Source: Janibacter limosus (GTDB lineage Bacteria > Actinomycetota > Actinomycetes > Actinomycetales > Dermatophilaceae). From it: a DNA stretch of 64,000 nucleotides. Within the stretch, counting starts at the first letter, position 1. Every line of letters begins with the position of its first letter. The DNA is taken from NCBI RefSeq assembly GCF_004295485.1, contig NZ_CP036164.1:1984001-2048000 (forward strand), written 5' to 3'. The translations under genes and the position numbers were made by a program. The notes below the pieces were generated by a model. That model had not been told where the DNA came from. It saw only the letters and a list, made by a program, of their open reading frames with translations, and made no database searches. Below are positions 8,157-15,606 of this stretch, one piece after another.

Positions 8157-9940
8157 GACTGGCCCCGCACCTCACCGATCAGGGCCTCGACGGCCTCGGC
8201 CACGGGGACCTCCCGGCGCTCGCCGGTGCGACGGTCCTTGATCTCGACGACGCCCTCGGCCAGGCCCTTGCCGACGACGAGGATCGTCGGGACACCGATG
8301 ATCTCGGCGTCCTTGAACTTCACGCCCGGGCTGACCTTGCCCGCGCGGTCGTCGTAGAGGACGCTCACGCCCTTCGCCTCGAGCTGGGCGGACAGGTCCT
8401 CGGCCGCTCCGAAGATCTCCTCGCTCTTGCCCGCGGCGACCACGTGCACGTCGAAGGGGGCGAGCGCGCGTGGCCAGATCAGGCCCTGCTCGTCGTGGTT
8501 GTCCTCGGCGATGACCCCGACTGCGCGCGTCACGCCGACGCCGTACGAGCCCATGGTCACGGTGACGAGCTTGCCGTTCTCGTCCAGGACCTTCAGCCCC
8601 AGCGCCTCGGCGTACTTGGTGCCGAGCTGGAAGATGTGACCCATCTCGACGCCGCGCGCCAAGGTCAGCGTGCCCTCGCCCTGCGGGCTCGGGTCGCCCT
8701 CACGGATCTCGGCGGCCTGGATGGTGCCGTCAGCGGTGAAGTCGCGACCGTGGACCAGGTCGATGACGTGCTGGCCGTGCTCGTCAGCACCGGTCACCCA
8801 CGCGCTGCCCTCGGCGATGGAGGGGTCGAGCAGGTACCGGATGCCGCTGGCCTGCTCCGACCCGAGGACACCGGGGCCGATGTAGCCCTTGGCGAGCGTC
8901 GGGTGCTTGGCGAAGTCGGCCTCCTCGAAGCCCTCGACCTCGGCCGGAGCGACCTGCGCCTCGAGTCGCTTGGGGTCGACCTCACGGTCGCCGGGGACAC
9001 CGATGGCCAGCGGCTCGCGCCACGGCTCCTCGTGGTCCTCGTCGGCGGGGTGGGCGAGCATGACGATGACATTCTTCAGCGTGTCCGCGGCGGTCCAGGC
9101 ACGGCCGTCGGTGCGCGGGTGGTTGGCGTTGAGCGCGGCCACGAGCGTGTCGATGGTCGGGGTGTCGGGGGTGTCCTCGACGTGCGCGGGTCCCGCGGTG
9201 ACCTCGACGGGCGGTGCCTGCGGCACCACGACGGCCTCGACATTGGCGGCATAGCCCGAGGCGTCACGCACGAAGGTGTCCTCGCCGTTGGGGCTGACGG
9301 CGAGGAACTCCTCGCTCGCGCTGCCGCCCATCGCGCCGGAGTCGGCGTGGACGATGACGTACTCGAAGCCGAGCCGGTCGAAGATCTTGATGTAGGCGTC
9401 GCGGTGCGCGTCATAGGCCTTCTGCAGGCCGGCCTCGTCGATGTCGAAGGAGTAGCTGTCCTTCATGATGAACTCGCGCCCGCGCAGGACACCGGCGCGC
9501 GGCCGGGCCTCGTCGCGGTACTTGTTCTGGATCTGGAAGAGGGTCAGCGGCAGGTCCTTGTAGGACGTGTACATGTCCTTGACCGCGAGGCAGAACATCT
9601 CCTCGTGCGTCGGGCCGAGCAGCATCTGCGTGCCCTTGCGGTCGGTGAGGCGGAAGAGGTTGTCGCCGTACTCGGTCCAGCGGTTGGTGGCCTCGTAGGG
9701 CTCCTTGGGCAGCAGCGCCGGGAAGGACAGCTCCTGGCCGCCGATGGCCTCCATCTCCTCGCGCACGATCGCCTCGACCTTGCGCAGGACCTTCAGCCCC
9801 AGCGGCAGCCACGTGTAGACGCCCGGCGCCGCACGCCGGACGTAACCGGCCCGGACGAGGAGCTTGTGGCCGGGCAGCTCGGCGTCCGCCGGGTCCTCGC
9901 GAAGGGTGCGAAGGAAGAAGGACGACATGCGTGTGACCAC
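8153..9940 (-). CDS. proS: Prolyl-tRNA synthetase (bacterial type)
   Basis: ProS charges tRNA-Pro. The 595-residue length and an insertion domain between the class II motifs identify the bacterial type with an editing (INS) domain. Visible motifs are [25 protein letters not shown] (motif 1), [30 protein letters not shown] (motif 2) and [19 protein letters not shown] (motif 3, GxGR-like). The C-terminal anticodon-binding domain starts about [12 protein letters not shown]. The start at 9940 precedes [17 protein letters not shown]; the inner Met, four residues later, is also possible. Confidence 0.96.
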   Translation of the reverse strand: MVTRMSSFFLRTLREDPADAELPGHKLLVRAGYVRRAAPGVYTWLPLGLKVLRKVEAIVREEMEAIGGQELSFPALLPKEPYEATNRWTEYGDNLFRLTDRKGTQMLLGPTHEEMFCLAVKDMYTSYKDLPLTLFQIQNKYRDEARPRAGVLRGREFIMKDSYSFDIDEAGLQKAYDAHRDAYIKIFDRLGFEYVIVHADSGAMGGSASEEFLAVSPNGEDTFVRDASGYAANVEAVVVPQAPPVEVTAGPAHVEDTPDTPTIDTLVAALNANHPRTDGRAWTAADTLKNVIVMLAHPADEDHEEPWREPLAIGVPGDREVDPKRLEAQVAPAEVEGFEEADFAKHPTLAKGYIGPGVLGSEQASGIRYLLDPSIAEGSAWVTGADEHGQHVIDLVHGRDFTADGTIQAAEIREGDPSPQGEGTLTLARGVEMGHIFQLGTKYAEALGLKVLDENGKLVTVTMGSYGVGVTRAVGVIAEDNHDEQGLIWPRALAPFDVHVVAAGKSEEIFGAAEDLSAQLEAKGVSVLYDDRAGKVSPGVKFKDAEIIGVPTILVVGKGLAEGVVEIKDRRTGERREVPVAEAVEALIGEVRGQS

Positions 9941-9979
9941 GGAAGGGACTCCTGGTGAGGCGAAGGGGGATGTGCCACC

Positions 9980-10888
9980 TCAGCGTATCCGCTCCCCCAT
10001 CAGCGCCGCCCCCGCTACGGCCAGCTGCCGGGTCACGAGGGCGACCGCTGCACGCTCGGCACGGTCCGGCCGGGATAGCGCCACGATCCACCGGGAGGCC
10101 GGGACACCCACGAGCGGGACGAGCGCGAACTCGTCCGCCGTGCGGGTGGTCCACCGCGGCAGCAGCGCGATGCCCTCACCCGAGGCGACGAGCGCGGCGA
10201 CGAGGTGGTTGTCGCGGATCCGCAGCCGCCGGTGCAGCGCGCGCCCGCAGGCGCTCTCGATGCGCTGGAGCACGGTGTCGAAGGGGTAGTGGTCGGGGAC
10301 GCAGATCCAGTCCTCGTCGACGACATCCCGCGGCCGCAGCTCCGCCCGGCCCGCCAGCGGGTGGTCCGGAGGAACGGCCACGTCGAGCGGCTCACGGGTG
10401 AGGACGGTGCTGCGCAGGCCCTCGCTGCCGGCGGGCACCTCGCTCGTCAGGGAGTGGGCGATGACGATGTCCGCGTCGGCCGCTGCGCTCGCGTAGTCGT
10501 GCTCGGCGAGATCCAGGTCGTCGATCTCGAGGGAGACGTGGCCGTCGGCGAGCAGGGTCATGGCCCCGGGCAGCAGCGCGGTCAGGCCGCTCGGCAGCCC
10601 GGCGATCCGCACGGTCCCGACCGGCTCGCCCCGGTGCTCCTCGAGCCGGGCGGCCACCCGCGCGAGGGCTGCGGCCACGTCGTCGGCGCCGTCGGCGAGC
10701 AGCTCCCCCGCCTCGGTCAGCCGCAGCCCCCGGCCGTGTGGCTCGACGAGCGGCACACCCGCCGCGCGCTGGGCGGTGCGCAGCTGCTGGGAGAGTGCCG
10801 ACGGGGTGCGGTGGGTCGCTGCGGCGACCGCCGCGAGGCTGCCTCGCTCCCGCAGGTCGCGCAACAGCTCCAGGTGGCGGATGTCCAT
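9980..10888 (-). CDS. LysR-family transcriptional regulator
   Basis: The 302-residue protein has an N-terminal winged helix (residues 1-60: MDIRHLELLRDLRERGSLAAVAAATHRTPSALSQQL) and a two-lobed effector-binding domain from about 90. It is divergent from an EamA exporter with 71 bp between starts, the usual arrangement in which a LysR protein controls the neighbouring transporter. TAGGGT lies 6 nt before its ATG, so the transcript is probably leaderless and self-regulated through the palindrome overlapping that element. The inducer is unknown. Confidence 0.9.
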   Translation of the reverse strand: MDIRHLELLRDLRERGSLAAVAAATHRTPSALSQQLRTAQRAAGVPLVEPHGRGLRLTEAGELLADGADDVAAALARVAARLEEHRGEPVGTVRIAGLPSGLTALLPGAMTLLADGHVSLEIDDLDLAEHDYASAAADADIVIAHSLTSEVPAGSEGLRSTVLTREPLDVAVPPDHPLAGRAELRPRDVVDEDWICVPDHYPFDTVLQRIESACGRALHRRLRIRDNHLVAALVASGEGIALLPRWTTRTADEFALVPLVGVPASRWIVALSRPDRAERAAVALVTRQLAVAGAALMGERIR

Positions 10889-10959
10889 GTAGTAACCCTA
10901 ATGGGTCACCACAGGATGATTCGCTTGTCCTGCACGGTCTTTGGGCGCACCATCGAGGG
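10889..10959. promoter_or_regulatory. Divergent promoter region with candidate LysR operator
   Basis: 10892-10909 is an imperfect palindrome (GTAACCC-TAAT-GGGTCAC, one mismatch in each arm). It contains TAGGGT on the minus strand at 10900-10895, exactly 6 nt upstream of the lysR ATG. A protein bound here would cover the lysR -10 and lie upstream of the eamA promoter. No convincing -35 was seen for eamA. Confidence 0.5.
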
Positions 10960-11880
10960 GTGCCGATCCGCCACCGCCTGCTCGCCGTCCTCGTCGCCGT
11001 CCTCTGGGGCGCCAACTTCATCGCCATCCACGCCTCGCTCGCGATCTTCCCTCCCTTCCTCTGCTCGGCCCTGCGCTTCCTGCTGCTGGCCATCCCGACG
11101 GTGCTGCTCGTCCCCCGCCCACAGGTCCCCACGCGCTGGCTCGTCGGCTACGGCATCGGCTTCGGCATCCTGCAGTTCGCCTTCCTCTACCTCGCGATGG
11201 ACATCGGCATGCCGACCGGCCTCGCCTCGCTCGTGCTGCAGAGCTCCGCCCCCTTCACCGTCGTCCTCGGGGCCGTCCTGCTCGGCGAGCGCCTGTCGGG
11301 CCGCGCCGCCACCGGTGTGGGCGTCGCCGCCCTGGGCATGGCGGTCGTCGGGTCCCAGCGGCTGTCGGCGGAGGCGGGGCTCCTCCCCTTCGTCCTGACG
11401 TTGCTCGCCGGTCTGGGCTGGGCCTTCGGCAACCTCGCGGCCCGCCGGGCCGCGGCACCCAAGCCGCTGCACCTGACGATGTGGATGACGGTGGTCCCGC
11501 CGCTCCCCCTGCTCGCGCTGTCCCTCGCCGTCGAAGGGCCCGAGCGCATCGGCGCCGCCTTCTCCGACTCGCTGACGGCCGCGGCGATCCCGGCCTGGCT
11601 GGGTCTGGCCTACACGACGATCATCGCCACGGTCATCGGCTCGGGGATCTGGACCTGGCTGATGTCGCGGCACCCGTCCGGGACGGTCGCGCCCTTCTCC
11701 ATGCTCGTCCCGGTCACCGGGCTCGCGCTGGCGTGGGCGACGCTGGGCGAGGTCCCGGCGCCTCTCGAGCTCGCCGGTGGGGTGCTCGTCGTCGGTGGGG
11801 TGCTGTGGGCCTCCCGCCAGCGCCCGGCCGCGCTGCCGGAGCCCGAGCCGCTGCCGCAGCCGGTTGCCCACCGGGTGTGA
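10960..11880 (+). CDS. EamA/DMT-family transporter
   Basis: This 306-residue protein has about ten hydrophobic helices arranged as two EamA repeats (roughly residues 8-135 and 145-285). The first repeat has WGANFIAIHASLAIFPPFLCSALRF and ends in VVLGAVLLGERLSGRAATGVGVAALGMAVV; the second ends in LAWATLGEVPAPLELAGGVLVVGGVL. The WGxNF start resembles the amino-acid metabolite exporter branch (E. coli EamA/YdeD exports O-acetylserine and cysteine), but the substrate here is not proven. The GTG at 10960 was chosen because the hydrophobic domain begins right after it. Confidence 0.87.
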   Translation: MPIRHRLLAVLVAVLWGANFIAIHASLAIFPPFLCSALRFLLLAIPTVLLVPRPQVPTRWLVGYGIGFGILQFAFLYLAMDIGMPTGLASLVLQSSAPFTVVLGAVLLGERLSGRAATGVGVAALGMAVVGSQRLSAEAGLLPFVLTLLAGLGWAFGNLAARRAAAPKPLHLTMWMTVVPPLPLLALSLAVEGPERIGAAFSDSLTAAAIPAWLGLAYTTIIATVIGSGIWTWLMSRHPSGTVAPFSMLVPVTGLALAWATLGEVPAPLELAGGVLVVGGVLWASRQRPAALPEPEPLPQPVAHRV

Positions 11881-11913
11881 GCCCGCAGCGCTCCCCTCTG
11901 GGCGCTACCGGGC
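11881..11913. terminator. Hairpin between convergent eamA-like gene and M23 gene
   Basis: GCCCG-C-AGCGC (11881-11891) pairs with GCGCT-AC-CGGGC (11902-11913) with a small bulge and a 10-nt loop. It lies directly after the eamA stop and includes the end of the opposite gene. There is no U-tract, so termination is inferred from position. Confidence 0.4.
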
Positions 11914-12531
11914 GGTGACGACCTCGCCCTCGTCAGGCACTCGCACACCGTCGTCGAGCCGGAAGGCCAGCGGCACACCCTGCGCTCGGTCCCAGTCGGC
12001 CGAGTCGCTCACCTGGACGTGCACATGGGGCTCGGTGGAGTTGCCGGAGTTGCCGCACTCCCCGAGCACCTGCCCCACGACGACCCGCTCTCCCGCCCCC
12101 ACTCGCACGGACCCGCGGCGCAGGTGGGCCAGCAGGACGACGGCGCCTCCGATGTCGATGACGACGTGGTTGCCGGCGATCGCCGCGTACCCCTGCCGGA
12201 CCCGGCCCGCCTGGGTGAGCGCGTAGACCGCGAGGGCGAAGGGGGCACGTCGCGCCTCGTGGTCGTCCTCGCCGTCGTGCACGGCCGCGACCGTGCCCTC
12301 GATCGGTGCGAGGACCGGCGCTGCGAAGCCGACGAAGTGCCCCGGCGGCTCGGTCGCGAGCGCCGCGCGCCAGCCGCGCGGCGCCGTGCGTCCGCGCTCG
12401 TCGACCCTGACGAAGTCGATCGCGTGGCTCGTCCCGAAGAGCGTCGTGCCGTGACTCGGCACCCGCCGCGCCGGGCTCATCTGCGTGCGCCAGCTCCCCC
12501 GGAAGGGCAGGTCGAGCACGACGGGAGCCAT
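11905..12531 (-). CDS. M23-like peptidase domain protein without signal peptide
   Basis: This is a 208-residue protein. The LytM/M23 pattern is present: SHAIDFVRVD (zinc ligands H and D), then NHVVIDIGGAVVLLAHLRRGSVRVGAGERVVVGQ (beta-core) and EPHVHVQV (the HxH motif). The usual export signal is missing; the first residues MAPVVLDLPFRGSW are not hydrophobic enough. It may therefore act inside the cell or be a non-peptidase homologue. The start at 12531 lies 5 nt after the sirtuin stop, so they are co-transcribed. Confidence 0.75.
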   Translation of the reverse strand: MAPVVLDLPFRGSWRTQMSPARRVPSHGTTLFGTSHAIDFVRVDERGRTAPRGWRAALATEPPGHFVGFAAPVLAPIEGTVAAVHDGEDDHEARRAPFALAVYALTQAGRVRQGYAAIAGNHVVIDIGGAVVLLAHLRRGSVRVGAGERVVVGQVLGECGNSGNSTEPHVHVQVSDSADWDRAQGVPLAFRLDDGVRVPDEGEVVTAR

Positions 12532-12535
12532 CGGC

Positions 12536-13312
12536 TCAGCGCAGGGCCCCGACGATCGCGGCCAGCACCTCGGCGGCCGGCCCGCGCACCACGTGGTGGC
12601 ACATGTCGGAGATCTCGCTCTCGTGGGGGTTGATCTCGATGACGGTCGCACCCTCGGCGCGGGCCATCGCCGGGTAGCCCGCAGCCGGGTAGACCAGCCC
12701 TGAGGTGCCGATGACGAGGACGACGTCGCCCGGCTCGAGGGCCTCGACCGCCGCCTCGGTGACCTCGACCGCCTGCTCGGGGAGGGTCTCGCCGAACCAC
12801 ACGACACCCGGGCGCACGTCCCCTTCGCACTGCGGGCAGGTGGGCGGGTCGAGGCGCTCGACCGGCTCCTGCGGCAGCTCCACCTCACCGTCGTAGGGGG
12901 TGTCGCACTCGCTGCACCGCGGCTCGAAGAGCGAGCCGTGCAGGTGCGCCGCGACGCTCGACCCGGCGCGCTCGTGGAGGTCGTCGACGTTCTGCGTCGA
13001 GATCGTCACCTCACGCAGCCCGGCCAGCGCGGCGAGCGCGACGTGGCCGGCGTTGGGGTCGACCGCGCCCACGAGCTGCATCCGCCACGCGTACCAGGCC
13101 CAGACGAAGGGCGGGTCCATCTGGAAGGCCTCGAGCGTCGCCAGCTGGGTGGGGTCGAAGGCCTCCCACAACCCGGTCTGGGCGTCGCGGAAGGTCGGCA
13201 CGCCGGACTCAGCGCTCATCCCCGCGCCCGAGAGCACGAGGACCCGGCGGGCTCCCTGCAGGGCGTCGATCACGGCGTCCGGGACGGCGGTGGTGGCAGT
13301 GGGCGTGGTCAT
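12536..13312 (-). CDS. NAD-dependent protein deacylase, sirtuin class III
   Basis: Sirtuins remove acyl groups from lysines using NAD. The 258-residue protein has GAGMSAESGVPTFRD (NAD site), TQNVDDLHERAG, catalytic His in HLHGSLF, two CxxC pairs for structural zinc (CSECD and CPQCEGD) and VVWFGETLP. The segment WAWYAWRMQLV carries the Y-x-x-R signature that binds succinyl or malonyl groups, so it is probably a desuccinylase/demalonylase as in CobB/SIRT5. A ribosome binding site (AGGAGC) precedes the ATG at 13312. Confidence 0.92.
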   Translation of the reverse strand: MTTPTATTAVPDAVIDALQGARRVLVLSGAGMSAESGVPTFRDAQTGLWEAFDPTQLATLEAFQMDPPFVWAWYAWRMQLVGAVDPNAGHVALAALAGLREVTISTQNVDDLHERAGSSVAAHLHGSLFEPRCSECDTPYDGEVELPQEPVERLDPPTCPQCEGDVRPGVVWFGETLPEQAVEVTEAAVEALEPGDVVLVIGTSGLVYPAAGYPAMARAEGATVIEINPHESEISDMCHHVVRGPAAEVLAAIVGALR

Positions 13313-13461
13313 CGTTGCTCCTGGGCGAAGTGCGCTGGCTGGGCCTACTGCCACATCGTCGCAGCCGCGGGCGCCCCGTGCGGCACGAGGAAGCAGATCT
13401 GACCCACAGGGCTGGCCTCGAGTCACCATTGACCTGCAGAGCTATCGGCCAGATGTGGCCG

Positions 13462-13785
13462 TCAGGCGTCCGGAAGCTCGTGCCTGATGATCCGAACGAT
13501 GTCCGGCAGATCGATCTCGATCGTCTGGTGCACGATGTCGGAGTCCACCAGCAGGTAGCCGTGAGCGATCCGGTTGCGCATCCCCCACATGAACTGCCAG
13601 CTGTCTGCGAACAAGCGGGTCCGCACGTCTGGGTCGAGCCGCTCCAATCCCTCGATCCCGGCGGAGAGCCTCATGCAAATGGCGTCGATGACGAGTTGGT
13701 CCAGATTCTCGCCCTCGGCGTACTCGCAAGCCAGTTCCAGGTGGAAGAGTGCCTCACCCAACAGCTCCGGAGTTGATCGACTCAC
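13462..13785 (-). CDS. HepT-like toxin (DUF86) of a HepT/MntA pair
   Basis: This 107-residue all-alpha protein has the HepT active-site pattern R-x4-6-H-x-Y, here RNRIAHGY near residue 70. HepT proteins were described as HEPN RNases, and their cognate MNT-domain antitoxin AMPylates the Tyr of this motif. The gene follows the nucleotidyltransferase gene with a 4-nt overlap (ATGA, 13782-13785). The 149 bases downstream, up to the sirtuin start, show no further gene. Confidence 0.85.
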   Translation of the reverse strand: MSRSTPELLGEALFHLELACEYAEGENLDQLVIDAICMRLSAGIEGLERLDPDVRTRLFADSWQFMWGMRNRIAHGYLLVDSDIVHQTIEIDLPDIVRIIRHELPDA

Positions 13786-14252
13786 AATGCCACCGCCTCG
13801 GACAGAACCCGCTCACGCACGTCGGGCCGAAGAGCTGAATCGGGAACCAGGTCGACCGACACGCCCAGCAGATCCGCGAGCCGCTGCTCCAGACGGCCCA
13901 ACTGCATCAGGCTGAGTGGCCTCTGCATCACGAACAGAAGATCCACGTCGGAGTCGGGCCGGTCCTGTCCCGTCGCCACCGAACCGAACACCCGGATCTG
14001 GGTTCCGCCGCCTTCGGTCACGACCTGCCTGATGCGGTCGGCGTTCCGGCGCAGCTTGAGTCCCAACGGAGACGTGCCATGAAACCGCAACAGCCGCGAT
14101 ACCTCAGGTTGGCTGCGGCCGATCTGCTCGGCGATCTGGGCCTGTGTCATACCTTGCGCGGCAGCCGATCGGACCGCGCGAACGAGATCGGCGCGAGCCC
14201 GTGCCGTGACCTCATCAGTGCGACGAGCCACCTTGGCCAGTTCCGAGACCAT
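13782..14252 (-). CDS. MntA-type nucleotidyltransferase antitoxin with N-terminal HTH
   Basis: The 156-residue product has a helix-turn-helix at about residues 34-58 (GMTQAQIAEQIGRSQPEVSRLL) followed by a minimal nucleotidyltransferase domain with the signature FGSVATGQDRPDSDVDLLF, i.e. GS-x-D-x-D with both metal-binding Asp residues retained. It should AMPylate and neutralise the adjacent HepT. The HTH fusion suggests it also represses its own promoter. The DNA at its 5' end is unusually AT-rich for this genome, a hint of horizontal transfer. Confidence 0.85.
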   Translation of the reverse strand: MVSELAKVARRTDEVTARARADLVRAVRSAAAQGMTQAQIAEQIGRSQPEVSRLLRFHGTSPLGLKLRRNADRIRQVVTEGGGTQIRVFGSVATGQDRPDSDVDLLFVMQRPLSLMQLGRLEQRLADLLGVSVDLVPDSALRPDVRERVLSEAVAL

Positions 14253-14258
14253 GAGGAC

Positions 14259-14276
14259 ACTATAGCAAATACTATA
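14259..14276 (-). promoter_or_regulatory. Leaderless promoter and operator of the mntA-hepT module
   Basis: On the minus strand TATAGT (14264-14259) lies 6 nt before the mntA ATG. A second TATAGT is 12 bp further upstream. The two form an inverted repeat TATAG...CTATA on the plus strand (14261-14265 and 14272-14276). This suits autorepression by the HTH of the antitoxin. Confidence 0.6.
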
Positions 14277-14322
14277 ATTTCTTCTCCAGGGCGTCCCGGC
14301 CGGCGCCGACCAAGCACGGGAG

Positions 14323-15198
14323 TCAGCCCTCGTAGCCCGGCGCACGTTGCTCGAACAGACCTCGAGTCCCACGACTGCGGAAACCGAGGCGCTCGTAGAG
14401 CGCCCGCGCCGGGTTGTCGCAGCCGACGGCGAGCCACGCGGCCTCGGCCTCGTCGCGGGAGACCGCGGTGAGGGTCCGGGCGACGAGGTGCGCGCCCAGG
14501 CCCCGACCACGCCACTGCGGGACGACACCGACCTCCTCGATCCACCCGTCCGAGACCGTGACGAAGCCGGCGACGTGACCACTGGTGTCCATCGCGACCC
14601 GGGAGTTCTCGGGCTGGAAGCCGCGCTGCTCGCGCAACCACCGGCCCCAGGCACGCGACCTGCCCGCGTCGTAGCCGGCCTGGTCGCCGAAGGACGCCGC
14701 GTAGGCGTGCTGGAAGGCCTCCGACGTGTCGTCGGTGAAGGGCAGGGTGACGATCCCCTCGGGACGGCGGACGAAGGGGATGTGCTTGAGCGAGTGGCGC
14801 ATCACCGTCTCCGCGAAGACCCGGTGCAGGCCGAGCTCGGCGAAGAGCTCCTCCGCCTCCGGACTCACCGAGTCCAGGACGAAGCGGACCTGGTCCACGC
14901 TGTTGGCGACCATCCAGTCGGCGAGCTCGCGCCCGATCCCGCGACCCATGACGGCCGGGTCGACCAGGCCGGTCGCCGTGAGCCCGCCGGCCCCAACCCG
15001 TCCGACCGCGGCTGCCGCCACGATGTCGCCGAGCTCGTCTCTGCCACTGATCGCCAGATCGGTGACGAAGGCCGAGCGCATGTGCTCCGGGTCCGCCAGG
15101 TCGGGCAACCCGCCGTCCCGCTCCAGGCAGGCCTCACCGAGCCGGACGAGTGCGTCGAGGTCGTCCTCCGTGGTCGGTGACCACTGCAGCTGGCTCAC
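14323..15198 (-). CDS. Tandem GNAT acetyltransferase
   Basis: This 291-residue protein has two GNAT folds. The N-terminal one includes VDPAVMGRGIGRELADWMV (acetyl-CoA loop, GRGIG). The C-terminal one includes VGVVPQWRGRGLGAHLVARTL followed by VGCDNPARALYERLGFR. The double-GNAT layout is like mycothiol synthase MshD, but the surrounding sequence is not specific enough to assign it. The GTG at 15198 is preferred because it follows the DoxX stop directly and begins near the first conserved strand. The 46 bases between its end and the mntA promoter contain nothing recognised. Confidence 0.75.
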   Translation of the reverse strand: MSQLQWSPTTEDDLDALVRLGEACLERDGGLPDLADPEHMRSAFVTDLAISGRDELGDIVAAAAVGRVGAGGLTATGLVDPAVMGRGIGRELADWMVANSVDQVRFVLDSVSPEAEELFAELGLHRVFAETVMRHSLKHIPFVRRPEGIVTLPFTDDTSEAFQHAYAASFGDQAGYDAGRSRAWGRWLREQRGFQPENSRVAMDTSGHVAGFVTVSDGWIEEVGVVPQWRGRGLGAHLVARTLTAVSRDEAEAAWLAVGCDNPARALYERLGFRSRGTRGLFEQRAPGYEG

Positions 15199-15202
15199 CG
15201 GG

Positions 15203-15595
15203 TCACCCGCGCTGCGCCGCCCGCAGCGCGACACGCACCAGGGGCCACTGCAGGGGCAGCCGGGCGAGCGCGGCGGCGAAGACGCCGACGGCCTGCGGGG
15301 TGCGCTTGCGCTGTGCCCGCCGGCCGTGGTCGATGCTCATCTGGACATTGGCCGGGAAGACCCCCACGAGCAGCGCGGCGCTCGCCCAGCCGGCGGCAGG
15401 TCGGGTCGCCGGGACGAGCAGGCCGGCAGCACAAGCGATCTCGGCTACGCCGGATCCCGTGACGAGGAGCCGGTCATGCTGACGAAGGGGGGTGGGCACC
15501 ATCGGCTCGAAGACCTGGGGGCGCACCAGGTGGATGACACCCGAGGCGAGGAGGAGGGCGGCGAGGCCGGTGGTCGGGAGGTCGGGACGGGGCAT
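15203..15595 (-). CDS. DoxX family membrane protein
   Basis: This is a 130-residue hydrophobic protein with four helices: LAALLLASGVIHLVRPQVF at the N-terminus, RLLVTGSGVAEIACAAGLLVPA, SAALLVGVFPANVQMSID, and a C-terminal segment with LARLPLQWPLVRVAL. It is the second DoxX paralogue in the window, the other being at 6920-7342. The pyruvate oxidase gene ends 12 nt past its own start region, so it may be read with poxB. Confidence 0.72.
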   Translation of the reverse strand: MPRPDLPTTGLAALLLASGVIHLVRPQVFEPMVPTPLRQHDRLLVTGSGVAEIACAAGLLVPATRPAAGWASAALLVGVFPANVQMSIDHGRRAQRKRTPQAVGVFAAALARLPLQWPLVRVALRAAQRG

Positions 15596-15606
15596 GGGAC
15601 TCCTTG

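Noticed and set aside
8444..9958. Long plus-strand open frame opposite proS
   Set aside because: The frame is a high-GC antisense shadow (Val/Leu/Gly/Asp-rich) with no domain motifs, while the minus strand is unmistakably prolyl-tRNA synthetase.
12532..12888. N-terminal extension of the M23-like gene
   Set aside because: The extension overlaps the sirtuin coding sequence in another frame. The ATG at 12531 follows the sirtuin stop and starts the conserved domain.
14323..15198. Mycothiol synthase MshD
   Set aside because: The double-GNAT layout fits, but diagnostic residues were not recognised, so only a general GNAT call is given.
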